Positions 36,626 through 44,463 of a stretch of DNA of 64,000 bases are shown one piece after another. This DNA is from Nocardioides guangzhouensis (GTDB taxonomy: Bacteria; Actinomycetota; Actinomycetes; Propionibacteriales; Nocardioidaceae). The notes below the pieces were generated by a model. It did no database searches and was not told where the DNA came from. It was given only the letters and a program-made list of their open reading frames with translations. Where the stretch lies: NCBI RefSeq assembly GCF_004519545.1, contig NZ_SDKM01000020.1, forward strand, positions 33,754 to 97,753, read 5' to 3'. The number at the start of each line of letters is the position of its first letter. Position 1 is the first letter of the stretch. Position numbers and translations under genes: made by a program.

Positions 36626-38469
36626 GACGTCGGTACCGGCTCCGGAAGCCCGATGGTCAGCTCGGTGATGCAGACCTCCCCGTCGACGCCTGCCACGGTC
36701 ATGGGGATGTCGTAGTAAGGGGTCTCGCTGCCTGCATTCACGTAGAGGGCGTGCAACCCTCCGTCCAGGCGAGTCTGGACCACACGGTCGCCCAGGGTCA
36801 GTCGCGCGATCCCGGGCTCGGGCGAGCTGTATCCGAGCCGGAGCCACCACCCCTGGCCGACCACCGGCCCGTCGAGCTCGATCGTGCCCTGGTCGTCGAT
36901 CCGGGTGATGCAGCCCTTGCCGTCGGCGGTCTTGGCGCGCCTCACGTCGGTCATTCCCGCCGGCGCGAGGCGTCCGTCGTTGTCGAAGACGTAGATCCGG
37001 TCGGTCGCGGCGTCGGGGTACGCGGTCTTGTCCGCGTAGACACCGAAGACGTGCGAATAGGTGTTCTCCGGGTAGCGGTAGGCCCACATGATGTCGAGCG
37101 GGACGCCGAGGTCGATGAGCGGGACCGGCTCGTCCCCGGACTTCAGCTCGTCGTGGACGGACGTGAAGTAGTCACGCGACCGGGTGTCGGAGTTCCAGTC
37201 GTCGGCGAACTGGTACGACGAGTAGAGGGCGAGCGTCGACACGAGCACGGTGAGCAGGGCGACCACGGCGGGCCGCTCGAGATCCGAGGCAGCGGCGTCG
37301 TGGCGCACCTCGCTGACGCCCTCGACGGCTCCACGGAGGGGCAGGAAGGCCAGGCCCAGGGCAACGGCGGTGACCGCAGCGAGCTCGGTCTGATACCGAT
37401 ACTCCAGACCGATGATCGAGCCGACGAGGGACGCTCGTCCCGCGGTCACCAGCAGCAGGTTGGCGAGCAGGAACGTCACCGGCAGTGACCATGCGCGAAG
37501 CGATCCCGGGCGGGTCTTCCATCCGTGGTACACGACAAGCCCGATGAACAGCCAGGCGGCGGCCACCACCAGCTGGCTCGGATCCGCGACGGAGCCGATC
37601 GGTCCCGCCTCCGTCCACGTGAGCGGACCGCCGGTGACCCCGGTGGCATAGGCCTCGCCGACCATCTTGGACAGGACCGGGATCAGGGGCGTGCGGTTGG
37701 CTTCACCCGGCTCGAAGTTGAGACCGAACGCCACGTAGGCGGCGACGTACGCGATGGCCAGGACGGCGTAGAGAACGACCCCGAAGGTGTAGTCCCGCCA
37801 GAGCCGCCGTATCCGCTCGAGCGGAGTGCCGGAGCAGAACCAGCCGAAGGCCAGGATCACGTATGCGAGGCCCACGAGGAGGGTCTTCTCGTAGAACAGC
37901 AGGCCCGCGACCAGCCAGAGCGCCGCCCACACGGCGTGGCGTCTGCGCCGGGACCGGAGGTACTCGAGGTGGGCAGTGAGGCCGAAGAAGAAGGCGACCT
38001 GCAGGGGGAGCTGGTTGATCCCCGCGGCCCACCACAGGTAGGCGGGCAGGGAGACGGCCGAGAAGAGGTAGACCGCCAGGCAGGTGAGCGTGAACCAGCG
38101 ATCACCGAACATCGACCGCAGGAGGCGGAAGCAGCCCACGCTCGCGAGTGCCTGGAGGCCCAGCAGGACGAGCGCCTCGGGGGTGTGGTCGAGGGGGTCG
38201 AAGTGCTCGCGGAGGAGCCACGTGAGCGCGAAGCCGGCGGGCATGAGGTGGCCCCCGTAGCCCTCGAGCAGGAAGCGCGGGCTGTCCGCCGACGTGACGA
38301 TCGACAGCCACGCGAAGTCGTCGAACTGGAACCACGAGCCGGAGATCGCCCAGGCCCGGAAGGCGAGCTGCGCGACGATCATCAGGAGGCCCGCCCACAC
38401 GACCCCGCGACCGGAGCGTCGGTCGCTTCGAGGCGTCGAACGACGCAGCAGGTGGGACGGCGATGGCAC
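36622..38469 (-). CDS. Multi-pass membrane protein, probable GT-C glycosyltransferase
   Basis: A 615-residue protein with about ten membrane segments in the first 430 residues and an exported C-terminal domain. The first outer loop has FQFDDFAWLSI, resembling the catalytic acidic pair of GT39/GT-C enzymes, followed by EGYGGHLMPAG. I cannot assign a family. GTG 38469 is chosen because CATAGT ends six bases before it; the frame is open for 35 more codons. Coupled to the acyltransferase gene (ATGA). Confidence 0.72.
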   Translation of the reverse strand: MPSPSHLLRRSTPRSDRRSGRGVVWAGLLMIVAQLAFRAWAISGSWFQFDDFAWLSIVTSADSPRFLLEGYGGHLMPAGFALTWLLREHFDPLDHTPEALVLLGLQALASVGCFRLLRSMFGDRWFTLTCLAVYLFSAVSLPAYLWWAAGINQLPLQVAFFFGLTAHLEYLRSRRRRHAVWAALWLVAGLLFYEKTLLVGLAYVILAFGWFCSGTPLERIRRLWRDYTFGVVLYAVLAIAYVAAYVAFGLNFEPGEANRTPLIPVLSKMVGEAYATGVTGGPLTWTEAGPIGSVADPSQLVVAAAWLFIGLVVYHGWKTRPGSLRAWSLPVTFLLANLLLVTAGRASLVGSIIGLEYRYQTELAAVTAVALGLAFLPLRGAVEGVSEVRHDAAASDLERPAVVALLTVLVSTLALYSSYQFADDWNSDTRSRDYFTSVHDELKSGDEPVPLIDLGVPLDIMWAYRYPENTYSHVFGVYADKTAYPDAATDRIYVFDNDGRLAPAGMTDVRRAKTADGKGCITRIDDQGTIELDGPVVGQGWWLRLGYSSPEPGIARLTLGDRVVQTRLDGGLHALYVNAGSETPYYDIPMTVAGVDGEVCITELTIGLPEPVPTS

Positions 38470-38475
38470 CCCCGG

Positions 38476-38481
38476 ACTATG
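38476..38481 (-). promoter_or_regulatory. Leaderless -10 box of the membrane GT gene
   Basis: CATAGT on the minus strand, one base off TANNNT, lies six bases before GTG 38469. The rest of the 204-base divergent gap (38470-38673) shows nothing else apart from the plus-strand promoter at 38612. Confidence 0.45.
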
Positions 38482-38611
38482 CCATAGCACAGGCGTCGGA
38501 ACGGAATCTCCGGCGTGATGTCGGGCCAGGCATCCAGGGGTCCGCGCGGGCGACCTACCGGCCCGTAGTACCACCGGTCCTACTCATGGGTAGATACTGC
38601 GTGTGTGCGAC

Positions 38612-38640
38612 TGCACATCGCGCTCCCTGACTGCTAGGGT
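38612..38640 (+). promoter_or_regulatory. Promoter of the DUF3068 gene
   Basis: TGCACA (38612-38617) and TAGGGT (38635-38640) are 17 bases apart. The start codon is 33 bases further, behind GGGAGG, so this message has a normal leader. Confidence 0.55.
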
Positions 38641-38673
38641 GCGGCGACTACGACTCCCTGGGAGGGGCTTTCG

Positions 38674-39591
38674 GTGCGCAAGTGGGTTGGTTTGGCCCTG
38701 CTGTTGTTGGGCGGATTCCTGATCGTCGCCGCGGGGGTCTCGCGGTTCTGGGGCCTGGACGCGGCCGAGCGCACGCCCCTCGATGTCAACACCTACACCT
38801 ATCTCACCGGTGAGGCCGACAAGCTCAACCCCGAGACCGGCAATCTCGTGCACGTCCCGGTTGCCTACCGGAGCCTGACGCAGGCGGACCCGGACAAGTC
38901 CGACGACGACGTGGTCGCGTTCGTCAACACCAAGTGCGTGAACATCGACGAGAACGACCCCCCGCCCTGCCTCGACGACACCGACGAGCGGCTGATCACG
39001 AACACCGTCGACACCTTCGCCACCGACCGGCGCACGGCGATGGCGGTCAACGACCCGAAGTACCTCGCCGAGGACGCCGTCCCGCACGAGGGCCTGGTCA
39101 ACAAGTGGCCCTTCAACGCCGAGAAGAAGACCTACCCCTACTGGGACGGCACGCTGGACCACGCGGTCGACGCGAAGTACACCGGCACGCGGGACATCGA
39201 CGGGCTCGAGACCTACGAGTACCAGGTCACCGTCCCCCCCACCGAGGCGGAGATCCTCGAGGGAACCCAGGGCACCTACGAGACCGAGCAGACCACGTGG
39301 GTCGACCCCCGCACCGGCTCGATCATCGACCAGGAGGGGGGCCAGGTGCTCACCCTCGAGGACGGGACCAAGGTGCTCGACATCTCGGTCTCCTACACCG
39401 ACGAGACGGTGCAGGCCAACGTCGACGACGCGAAGTCCAACGGTCGCCAGCTGTGGGTCCTGGGCGTCGGCCTCCCGATCGGCGGCCTGGTCGTCGGCCT
39501 GCTCTTCGTGGGCCTCGGACTGCTGCTCCTGCTGCGTCCCAAGACCACCGAGACCGACGAGCGGCGGCCGGAGCCGGCCGTGGCGGCCTGA
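38674..39591 (+). CDS. DUF3068 (PorA-like) membrane-anchored protein
   Basis: A 305-residue protein with one N-terminal membrane segment (about 4-26), a large exported domain and a second membrane segment (about 262-285), as in DUF3068. The domain holds two closely spaced cysteines (near 89 and 99, in KCVN and PPPC). Function is not known; mycobacterial Rv0227c, in an equivalent neighbourhood, appears to be of the same family. GTG 38674 has GGGAGG about eight bases upstream. Confidence 0.8.
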   Translation: MRKWVGLALLLLGGFLIVAAGVSRFWGLDAAERTPLDVNTYTYLTGEADKLNPETGNLVHVPVAYRSLTQADPDKSDDDVVAFVNTKCVNIDENDPPPCLDDTDERLITNTVDTFATDRRTAMAVNDPKYLAEDAVPHEGLVNKWPFNAEKKTYPYWDGTLDHAVDAKYTGTRDIDGLETYEYQVTVPPTEAEILEGTQGTYETEQTTWVDPRTGSIIDQEGGQVLTLEDGTKVLDISVSYTDETVQANVDDAKSNGRQLWVLGVGLPIGGLVVGLLFVGLGLLLLLRPKTTETDERRPEPAVAA

Positions 39592-39610
39592 GCGACCCGT
39601 ACGACGCGCG

Positions 39611-39646
39611 AGGGGCGCGGCCGGACACCCGTCCGGTCGCGCCCCT
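39611..39646. terminator. Bidirectional hairpin terminator
   Basis: A 15-bp stem (AGGGGCGCGGCCGGA with one G-T pair on the other arm) around a six-base loop sits between the converging DUF3068 and methyltransferase genes. Confidence 0.7.
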
Positions 39647-39664
39647 TCGTCATGGGGCGTCCGG

Positions 39665-40534
39665 TCAGATGACCCGGGCCACGAAGATCGCGGTGCCGGG
39701 CGTGAGCAGACCGCGGGTGCGCGACCATCCGCCCCACGTGCGGTCGTGGTCCTCGGGCCACTCCGGCTCCACGAAGCCGGTCAGCGCCATCCCGGCGCCC
39801 TGGAGGAGCTCGACCCAGTCGCCGATCGTGCGGTGGTGCTCGACGTAGCTCGGGGCGCCCGAGACGTCGTCGACCTCGACGTACGGCGTGCGGTCCCAGT
39901 AGGACTGCGACGCCACCAGCCCGGCCTCCGTCGGGTCGTCGGGGAACATCCACCGGGTCGGGTGGGTCACCGAGAACACGAACCGGCCGCCGGACCGCAG
40001 CACCCGTCGTACCTCCGCGACCGCGGCTCGCGCGTCCGCGACGAACTGCAACGCCCCGAAGGACGAGAACACGACGTCGAAGGAGCCGTCGACGAACGGC
40101 ACGTCGGTGGCGGTGGCGCAGACGACCGGGACCGGGGTCCCGGTCTCCTCGTCGAGGCGGTGGGAGTGCTGGAGCTGACGGAAGGACAGGTCGATCCCGA
40201 CCGCCGTACCGCCGTGGTCGATCACCCAGCGCGAGCACTGGCTCGCACCGCACCCGAGCTCGAGCACCCGCTTGCCGGTGACGTCGCCGAGGAGCCCGGC
40301 CCGGTCCTCGGTGAACCCCTCCGGCCCCCACACGAAACCGGCGTCGCCGAGGAACGCGCCGTGCGTGGACTGGTACTCGTCGGCGTACCGGTCCCAGTCC
40401 CGACGGTTCGCCTGCCGCGAGGTCTCCTCGCCCACCTCGACCCGGAGCGCACGGACGCTCGGCCCTGCCGCGGAGTCGGGCTCGGGCTCGTGGGGGAGGG
40501 CGACGCCGGCGCCCGGGTCGTCCGCTGACTCCAT
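39665..40534 (-). CDS. SAM-dependent methyltransferase
   Basis: A 289-residue class I methyltransferase. Motif I is VLELGCGASQCSRW, followed by GIDLSFRQLQHS, and FDVVFSSFGALQF marks motif IV. The first 35 residues are a loose, acidic lead. The C-terminal part has the EPEWPEDHDRTWGGWS stretch common in small-molecule methyltransferases of actinobacteria. Substrate unknown. The ATG start agrees with TAGCCT six bases upstream. Confidence 0.85.
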   Translation of the reverse strand: MESADDPGAGVALPHEPEPDSAAGPSVRALRVEVGEETSRQANRRDWDRYADEYQSTHGAFLGDAGFVWGPEGFTEDRAGLLGDVTGKRVLELGCGASQCSRWVIDHGGTAVGIDLSFRQLQHSHRLDEETGTPVPVVCATATDVPFVDGSFDVVFSSFGALQFVADARAAVAEVRRVLRSGGRFVFSVTHPTRWMFPDDPTEAGLVASQSYWDRTPYVEVDDVSGAPSYVEHHRTIGDWVELLQGAGMALTGFVEPEWPEDHDRTWGGWSRTRGLLTPGTAIFVARVI

Positions 40535-40540
40535 GGGACG

Positions 40541-40563
40541 AGGCTAGTCCGCTCTGGCAGGCT
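40541..40563. promoter_or_regulatory. Overlapping divergent leaderless promoters
   Basis: Minus strand TAGCCT (40546 to 40541), six bases before ATG 40534; plus strand CAGGCT (40558-40563), seven bases before ATG 40571. The two start codons are only 36 bases apart. Confidence 0.5.
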
Positions 40564-40570
40564 GCGCCCC

Positions 40571-41503
40571 ATGCACCCCGAACCCGGACCCGTCGACCCC
40601 GGAGTGCCATCGCTGGAGCCGCTGGCCGGCGGGCACAGCGGGGAGACCTTCCTGGGCGAGTACGTCGGGGAGCGAGCCGTGGTGCGCATCTACGGACCGC
40701 GGTCGGCGTGGCGCGGCCCCGACGCCCCGGAGGTGGACGCGGCCGTCCTCGCCCTGGTGCGCGGGCTGGTCCCGGTGCCGCGGGTGCTGGAGGTGCGTCG
40801 CGGCGACCCGGCCACCGACCTGCCCGGGCTGCTGGTGACGTCCTACCAGCCGGGGGAGCGGCTCGACCTGCTGCTGCCATCGCTCGGGTCGGACGCCCGG
40901 CGCACGCTCGGCGGCCACCTCGGGACCCTGCTGGGCCGGCTCGGTCATGTCGCGATGCCGCGACCCGGCCTGTTCGCCGGTCCGGAGCTGGCGATCACCC
41001 CGATGCCCGCCGAGGCCCGCGACCTGCCGACCTGGGTGGCCGCCCACGTCGACCGGTTGGGCTGGGCGGCCGACGACCTCGCGGCCCTCGCCGCGGTCGC
41101 CGACGCCGCGCAGGACCTCCTCGACACGGAGAGCCGGACCTGCCTCGTGCACAGCGACCTGAACCCCAAGAACCTGCTGGTCGACCCTGACACGCTCGAG
41201 GTCACCGCGGTCCTGGACTGGGAGTTCGCCCATGCCGGGTCGCCGTACGCCGACCTGGGGAACCTGCTGCGATTCGAGCGCGACCCGGTGCTCACCGAGG
41301 CCGCGCTGGACGCCTACCGCGGGTTCCTTCCGGCCGTCCCGGACGACGTCCTCGACCGGGCCCGGGCAGCCGACCTGTTCGCCCTGGTGGACCTCGCGGC
41401 CCGCGCCGGGCAGAATCCGGTGGCGGACGCGGCGCACGACCGCCTGCTCGGGATCGCCCGCAGCGGGGACCCCGGTTGGACGCAGCGCGCAACAACGCAA
41501 TAG
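40571..41503 (+). CDS. Aminoglycoside phosphotransferase-like kinase
   Basis: A 310-residue small-molecule kinase of the APH/choline kinase fold. The catalytic loop CLVHSDLNPKNLLV (about 191-204; His194, Asp196, Asn201) and the metal-binding VLDWEFAHAGSPYADLGNLLRF are intact. An N-terminal ATP-binding lobe begins at LAGGHSGETFLGEY. The family acts on antibiotics, sugars or amino acid derivatives; nothing here marks it as a resistance gene. Its TAG stop lies inside the -10 box of rpsA. Confidence 0.85.
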   Translation: MHPEPGPVDPGVPSLEPLAGGHSGETFLGEYVGERAVVRIYGPRSAWRGPDAPEVDAAVLALVRGLVPVPRVLEVRRGDPATDLPGLLVTSYQPGERLDLLLPSLGSDARRTLGGHLGTLLGRLGHVAMPRPGLFAGPELAITPMPAEARDLPTWVAAHVDRLGWAADDLAALAAVADAAQDLLDTESRTCLVHSDLNPKNLLVDPDTLEVTAVLDWEFAHAGSPYADLGNLLRFERDPVLTEAALDAYRGFLPAVPDDVLDRARAADLFALVDLAARAGQNPVADAAHDRLLGIARSGDPGWTQRATTQ

Positions 41504-41506
41504 AAT
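41476..41506 (+). promoter_or_regulatory. Promoter of rpsA
   Basis: TTGGAC (41476-41481) and TAGAAT (41501-41506) with a 19-base spacer. The -10 contains the stop codon of the preceding gene. Transcription would begin near 41513. Confidence 0.55.
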
Positions 41507-41512
41507 TCACAA

Positions 41513-41660
41513 TTGCGCCAGAAGTCTGCCTGCGTCCCGGACGGAGTGGACTCTCGCTCGCTATCACCCGGCATTCGGCCGGACAGGCTCCATCGGTAGT
41601 GAAACGGGACTTGTGGCGCGCCCGCACGACACCACATCCACCCAAGGAATCACTTCCCTT
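41513..41660 (+). promoter_or_regulatory. Structured 5' leader of rpsA
   Basis: About 148 bases without a gene. GCGCCAGAAGTC (41515-41526) pairs with GACTTGTGGCGC (41608-41619), 11 of 12 positions, and so closes a domain of about 80 bases that starts right at the predicted transcript end. Inside is a CCGGC-ATTCG-GCCGG hairpin. The ribosome site AAGGAA (41644) is weak and 11 bases from the ATG. In enterobacteria S1 represses its own message through the leader; whether this fold does the same is inference. Confidence 0.5.
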
Positions 41661-43133
41661 ATGACGAGCTCCATCTCCACTCTTCCGGACACCGACGCGC
41701 CCCAGGTGGCGGTCAACGACATCGGGTCGGAAGAGGACTTCCTCGCCGCGATCGACGAGACCATCAAGTACTTCAACGACGGTGACATCGTGGATGGCAC
41801 CATCGTCAAGGTCGACCGGGACGAGGTCCTGCTCGACATCGGCTACAAGACCGAGGGCGTCATCCCCTCGCGCGAGCTGTCGATCAAGCACGACGTCGAC
41901 CCCTCCGAGGTCGTGACCGTCGGCGACAAGGTCGAGGCCCTGGTCCTCCAGAAGGAGGACAAGGAAGGCCGGCTCATCCTGTCCAAGAAGCGCGCCCAGT
42001 ACGAGCGCGCCTGGGGCACCATCGAGCAGGTCAAGGAGGAGGACGGCGTCGTCGAGGGCACCGTCATCGAGGTCGTCAAGGGTGGTCTCATCCTCGACAT
42101 CGGCCTTCGCGGCTTCCTGCCCGCCTCGCTGGTCGAGATGCGTCGCGTCCGCGACCTCCAGCCGTACGTCGGCCAGACCCTCGAGGCGAAGATCATCGAG
42201 CTCGACAAGAACCGCAACAACGTGGTCCTGTCGCGTCGTGCGTGGCTCGAGCAGACCCAGTCCGAGGTCCGCCAGGGCTTCCTGACCCAGCTCCAGAAGG
42301 GCCAGATCCGCAAGGGCGTCGTGTCCTCGATCGTCAACTTCGGTGCGTTCGTGGACCTCGGCGGCGTCGACGGCCTGGTGCACGTCTCGGAGCTGTCCTG
42401 GAAGCACATCGACCACCCGTCCGAGGTCGTCACCGTGGGCGACGAGGTCACCGTCGAGGTCCTCGACGTGGACATGGACCGCGAGCGTGTCTCCCTGTCG
42501 CTGAAGGCGACCCAGGAGGACCCGTGGCAGCACTTCGCCCGCACCCACCAGATCGGCCAGATCGTCCCGGGCAAGGTCACCAAGCTGGTGCCGTTCGGGT
42601 CGTTCGTCCGCGTCGAGGAGGGCATCGAGGGCCTGGTGCACATCTCCGAGCTGGCCGAGCGCCACGTGGAGATCCCCGAGCAGGTGGTCCAGGTCAACGA
42701 CGACGTCATGGTCAAGATCATCGACATCGACCTCGAGCGTCGCCGGATCTCGCTGTCACTCAAGCAGGCCAACGAGACCGCCACCGCTGCCGACGTCGAG
42801 GAGTTCGACCCGACGCTCTACGGCATGACCGCGTCCTACGACGAGCAGGGCAACTACATCTACCCCGAGGGCTTCGACCCGGAGACCGGCGAGTGGCTCG
42901 AGGGGTACGACGAGCAGCGCGCGACCTGGGAGGACCAGTACGCCAAGGCGCACGCTCGCTGGGAGGCCCACGTCAAGCAGCAGGCCGAGGCCAAGGAGGC
43001 CGAGGCGGAGGCCGGCGAGGCCACCTCGTACTCCTCCGGCGGCGAGACCACCACGTCCAGCGACACCAGCGGCTCGCTGGCGTCCGACGAGGCGCTGCAG
43101 GCACTGCGCGAGAAGCTCACCGGGGGCAACTGA
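41661..43133 (+). CDS. rpsA: 30S ribosomal protein S1
   Basis: A 490-residue S1 with four S1 RNA-binding domains, the usual number in actinobacteria (about 35-104, 122-187, 208-276, 293-362; for example GQIRKGVVSSIVNFGAFVDLG and GQIVPGKVTKLVPFGSFVRV). The C-terminal 120 residues are acidic, with a Ser/Thr/Gly-rich end. It helps mRNA bind the 30S subunit. ATG 41661 starts the homologous sequence. Confidence 0.96.
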   Translation: MTSSISTLPDTDAPQVAVNDIGSEEDFLAAIDETIKYFNDGDIVDGTIVKVDRDEVLLDIGYKTEGVIPSRELSIKHDVDPSEVVTVGDKVEALVLQKEDKEGRLILSKKRAQYERAWGTIEQVKEEDGVVEGTVIEVVKGGLILDIGLRGFLPASLVEMRRVRDLQPYVGQTLEAKIIELDKNRNNVVLSRRAWLEQTQSEVRQGFLTQLQKGQIRKGVVSSIVNFGAFVDLGGVDGLVHVSELSWKHIDHPSEVVTVGDEVTVEVLDVDMDRERVSLSLKATQEDPWQHFARTHQIGQIVPGKVTKLVPFGSFVRVEEGIEGLVHISELAERHVEIPEQVVQVNDDVMVKIIDIDLERRRISLSLKQANETATAADVEEFDPTLYGMTASYDEQGNYIYPEGFDPETGEWLEGYDEQRATWEDQYAKAHARWEAHVKQQAEAKEAEAEAGEATSYSSGGETTTSSDTSGSLASDEALQALREKLTGGN

Positions 43134-43157
43134 CCCGGGTCTCGCACCTGACGCACG

Positions 43158-43193
43158 GGCGGGGCGGTACGGCGACAGCCGTGCCGCCCCGCC
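43158..43193 (+). terminator. Terminator of rpsA
   Basis: A 16-bp stem (GGCGGGGCGGTACGGC with one G-U pair) around loop GACA, followed by a short T-run (ATTTC). Confidence 0.8.
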
Positions 43194-43203
43194 GGCATTT
43201 CAG

Positions 43204-43209
43204 TAGGGT
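43204..43209 (+). promoter_or_regulatory. Leaderless -10 box of the SIMPL gene
   Basis: TAGGGT ends seven bases before GTG 43217, just past the rpsA terminator. Confidence 0.55.
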
Positions 43210-43216
43210 TCCCCGC

Positions 43217-43879
43217 GTGGAACGGGTGGAGATCACGGTCCGGGGCGAGCACACCGCCTTCCTGCGCCCGGAGCGGGCGACGGTGCACGCGGAGGTGGGC
43301 CTCGAGGGCCCGACCGCGGTCAGCGTGTACGACGGCGCCGTGGCGTCCGCACGTCGGGTCACCGACGCCGTGACCGCCCTGCACGACCCGCAGGCGGGTC
43401 CGGTGACCTGGTGGTCCAGCGACCAGATCCGCACCTGGGCCCGCCGGCCGTGGAACCAGGAGGGCAAGCAGCTGCCGTTGGTGCACCACGCCCAGCTGGT
43501 GCTGGAGGTGAAGTTCCGCGACTTCGCCCGGATGAGCTCCTGGCTCGGAGAGGTGACGCCGGTGCCGGGCTTCCGCGTGGGCCGGATCGCGTGGGCGCTC
43601 ACCGCTGCCCGGCAGGAGACGGTGACCCGGGAGGTCCGGACGGCGGCGGTGCGCCAGGCGGCCGAGAAGGCACAGGCCTACGCGAACGCGCTCGAGCTCG
43701 GACGGGTGCACCCGGTGGCCCTGGCGGACGCCGGCATGCTCGGCCAGGGGCTGGAGCCCCGGAGCGAGGGCCCGGCGATGTTCTCGCGGGCCGCGGCCAC
43801 TGCGGGTGACGACGTCGAGTTCGTGCCGCAGGACGTGGCGGTGGTGGCCAGGGTGGACGCTCGGTTCGCCCTGAGCTGA
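43217..43879 (+). CDS. SIMPL (DUF541) domain protein
   Basis: A 220-residue protein of the SIMPL/DUF541 family: an N-terminal strand VEITVRGEHTAFLRPERATVHAEVG, a middle stretch with DQIRTWARRPW, and the family's C-terminal EKAQAYANALELGRVHPVALAD with a final strand VEFVPQDVAVVARVDARFAL. It lacks a signal peptide, so it should be cytoplasmic. Function is poorly known. The start GTG 43217 fits the -10 box. Confidence 0.8.
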   Translation: MERVEITVRGEHTAFLRPERATVHAEVGLEGPTAVSVYDGAVASARRVTDAVTALHDPQAGPVTWWSSDQIRTWARRPWNQEGKQLPLVHHAQLVLEVKFRDFARMSSWLGEVTPVPGFRVGRIAWALTAARQETVTREVRTAAVRQAAEKAQAYANALELGRVHPVALADAGMLGQGLEPRSEGPAMFSRAAATAGDDVEFVPQDVAVVARVDARFALS

Positions 43880-43974
43880 GGCGTCCCGGGACAGGTGCCG
43901 AGATGCCGCGACGCGGGCCGCCACCGGAGGAGGGGCGACCCGCGTCGCGGGCGGTCGGTCGTCGGAGTCGAGGC

Positions 43975-44130
43975 TCAGACGAACGAGTGGCTCTCGAAGA
44001 CGTCAGCCGGGTGGCTGCGAGGCGGGTTGTCGTTCGACGCGCGAGCGCCGTACCCGTCGTTGCGCACGAAGGCCGCGAACAGTACCCCGTAGGCGACTGC
44101 GGCCAGGATCAGGATTGCTGCGATGGTCAT
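43975..44130 (-). CDS. Tiny membrane protein A (51 aa), paralog of the one at 44219
   Basis: A 51-residue protein: MTIAAILILAAVAYGVLFAAF forms one membrane segment, then VRNDGYGARASNDNPP and RSHPADVFESHSFV. The pattern NDGxG, PPRSHxADxFE recurs in the neighbouring gene, which shows both are real. There is no ribosome site; CAGTAT ends seven bases before the ATG, as for a leaderless message. I do not recognise the family. The conserved hydrophilic tail probably contacts a partner. Confidence 0.7.
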   Translation of the reverse strand: MTIAAILILAAVAYGVLFAAFVRNDGYGARASNDNPPRSHPADVFESHSFV

Positions 44131-44171
44131 GGCAGTAATACTGCCGTAGTTGAGAATCTGCCACTAGTGGC
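44131..44171 (-). promoter_or_regulatory. Promoter and palindromes of tiny gene A
   Basis: GGCAGTAATACTGCC (44131-44145) is a palindrome with 7-bp arms that contains the -10 box CAGTAT of the minus strand. A second palindrome, GCCACTAGTGGC, lies at 44160-44171. Read on the minus strand, TGGCAGATT and CGGCAGTATT also form a direct repeat 17 bases apart. These look like regulator sites. Confidence 0.55.
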
Positions 44172-44218
44172 GAAAATGCCTACCTTCGTCGAAATCCTGC
44201 CAGCGTCCTCCGAGTGGG

Positions 44219-44371
44219 TCAGACGAGCTCGCGCGGCTCGAACATGTCGGCGTGGTGGCTGCGCGGCGGGTGCCGGAAGGTCGGCATGCGGCCGTGGCCG
44301 TCATTGTCGATGAAGGCCACCAGGAACGCGGCGTAGGCCAGGAAGAAGAGGAGGAGGAAGGCGATGGTCAT
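44219..44371 (-). CDS. Tiny membrane protein B (50 aa), paralog of the one at 43975
   Basis: A 50-residue protein: MTIAFLLLFFLAYAAFLVAF is a membrane segment, then IDNDGHGRMPTFRHPPRSHH and ADMFEPRELV. It matches protein A at MTIA, NDGxG, PPRSHxAD and FE. The -10 box TAGAAT (44384 to 44379) ends seven bases before the ATG. It is divergent from the AraC-type regulator, with 92 bases between the start codons. Confidence 0.7.
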   Translation of the reverse strand: MTIAFLLLFFLAYAAFLVAFIDNDGHGRMPTFRHPPRSHHADMFEPRELV

Positions 44372-44463
44372 GGCACGAATTCTATCAGGGGCCAGATGCT
44401 GCCATGACCGGCAGAAGTGGTCAGGGCGTTGATTTTCGGCCAGAACGGGGTGATGCTGGTCTC
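44372..44463. promoter_or_regulatory. Divergent control region with GGCAG repeats
   Basis: Contains TAGAAT for tiny gene B (minus) and GATGCT (44452-44457), six bases before ATG 44464 of the regulator (plus). Between them are CTGCC-ATGACC-GGCAG (44409-44424 region), GGCCAG and TGGTCAGG elements that resemble the repeats at 44131-44171. A shared regulator, most simply the AraC-type protein itself, is likely. Confidence 0.5.
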
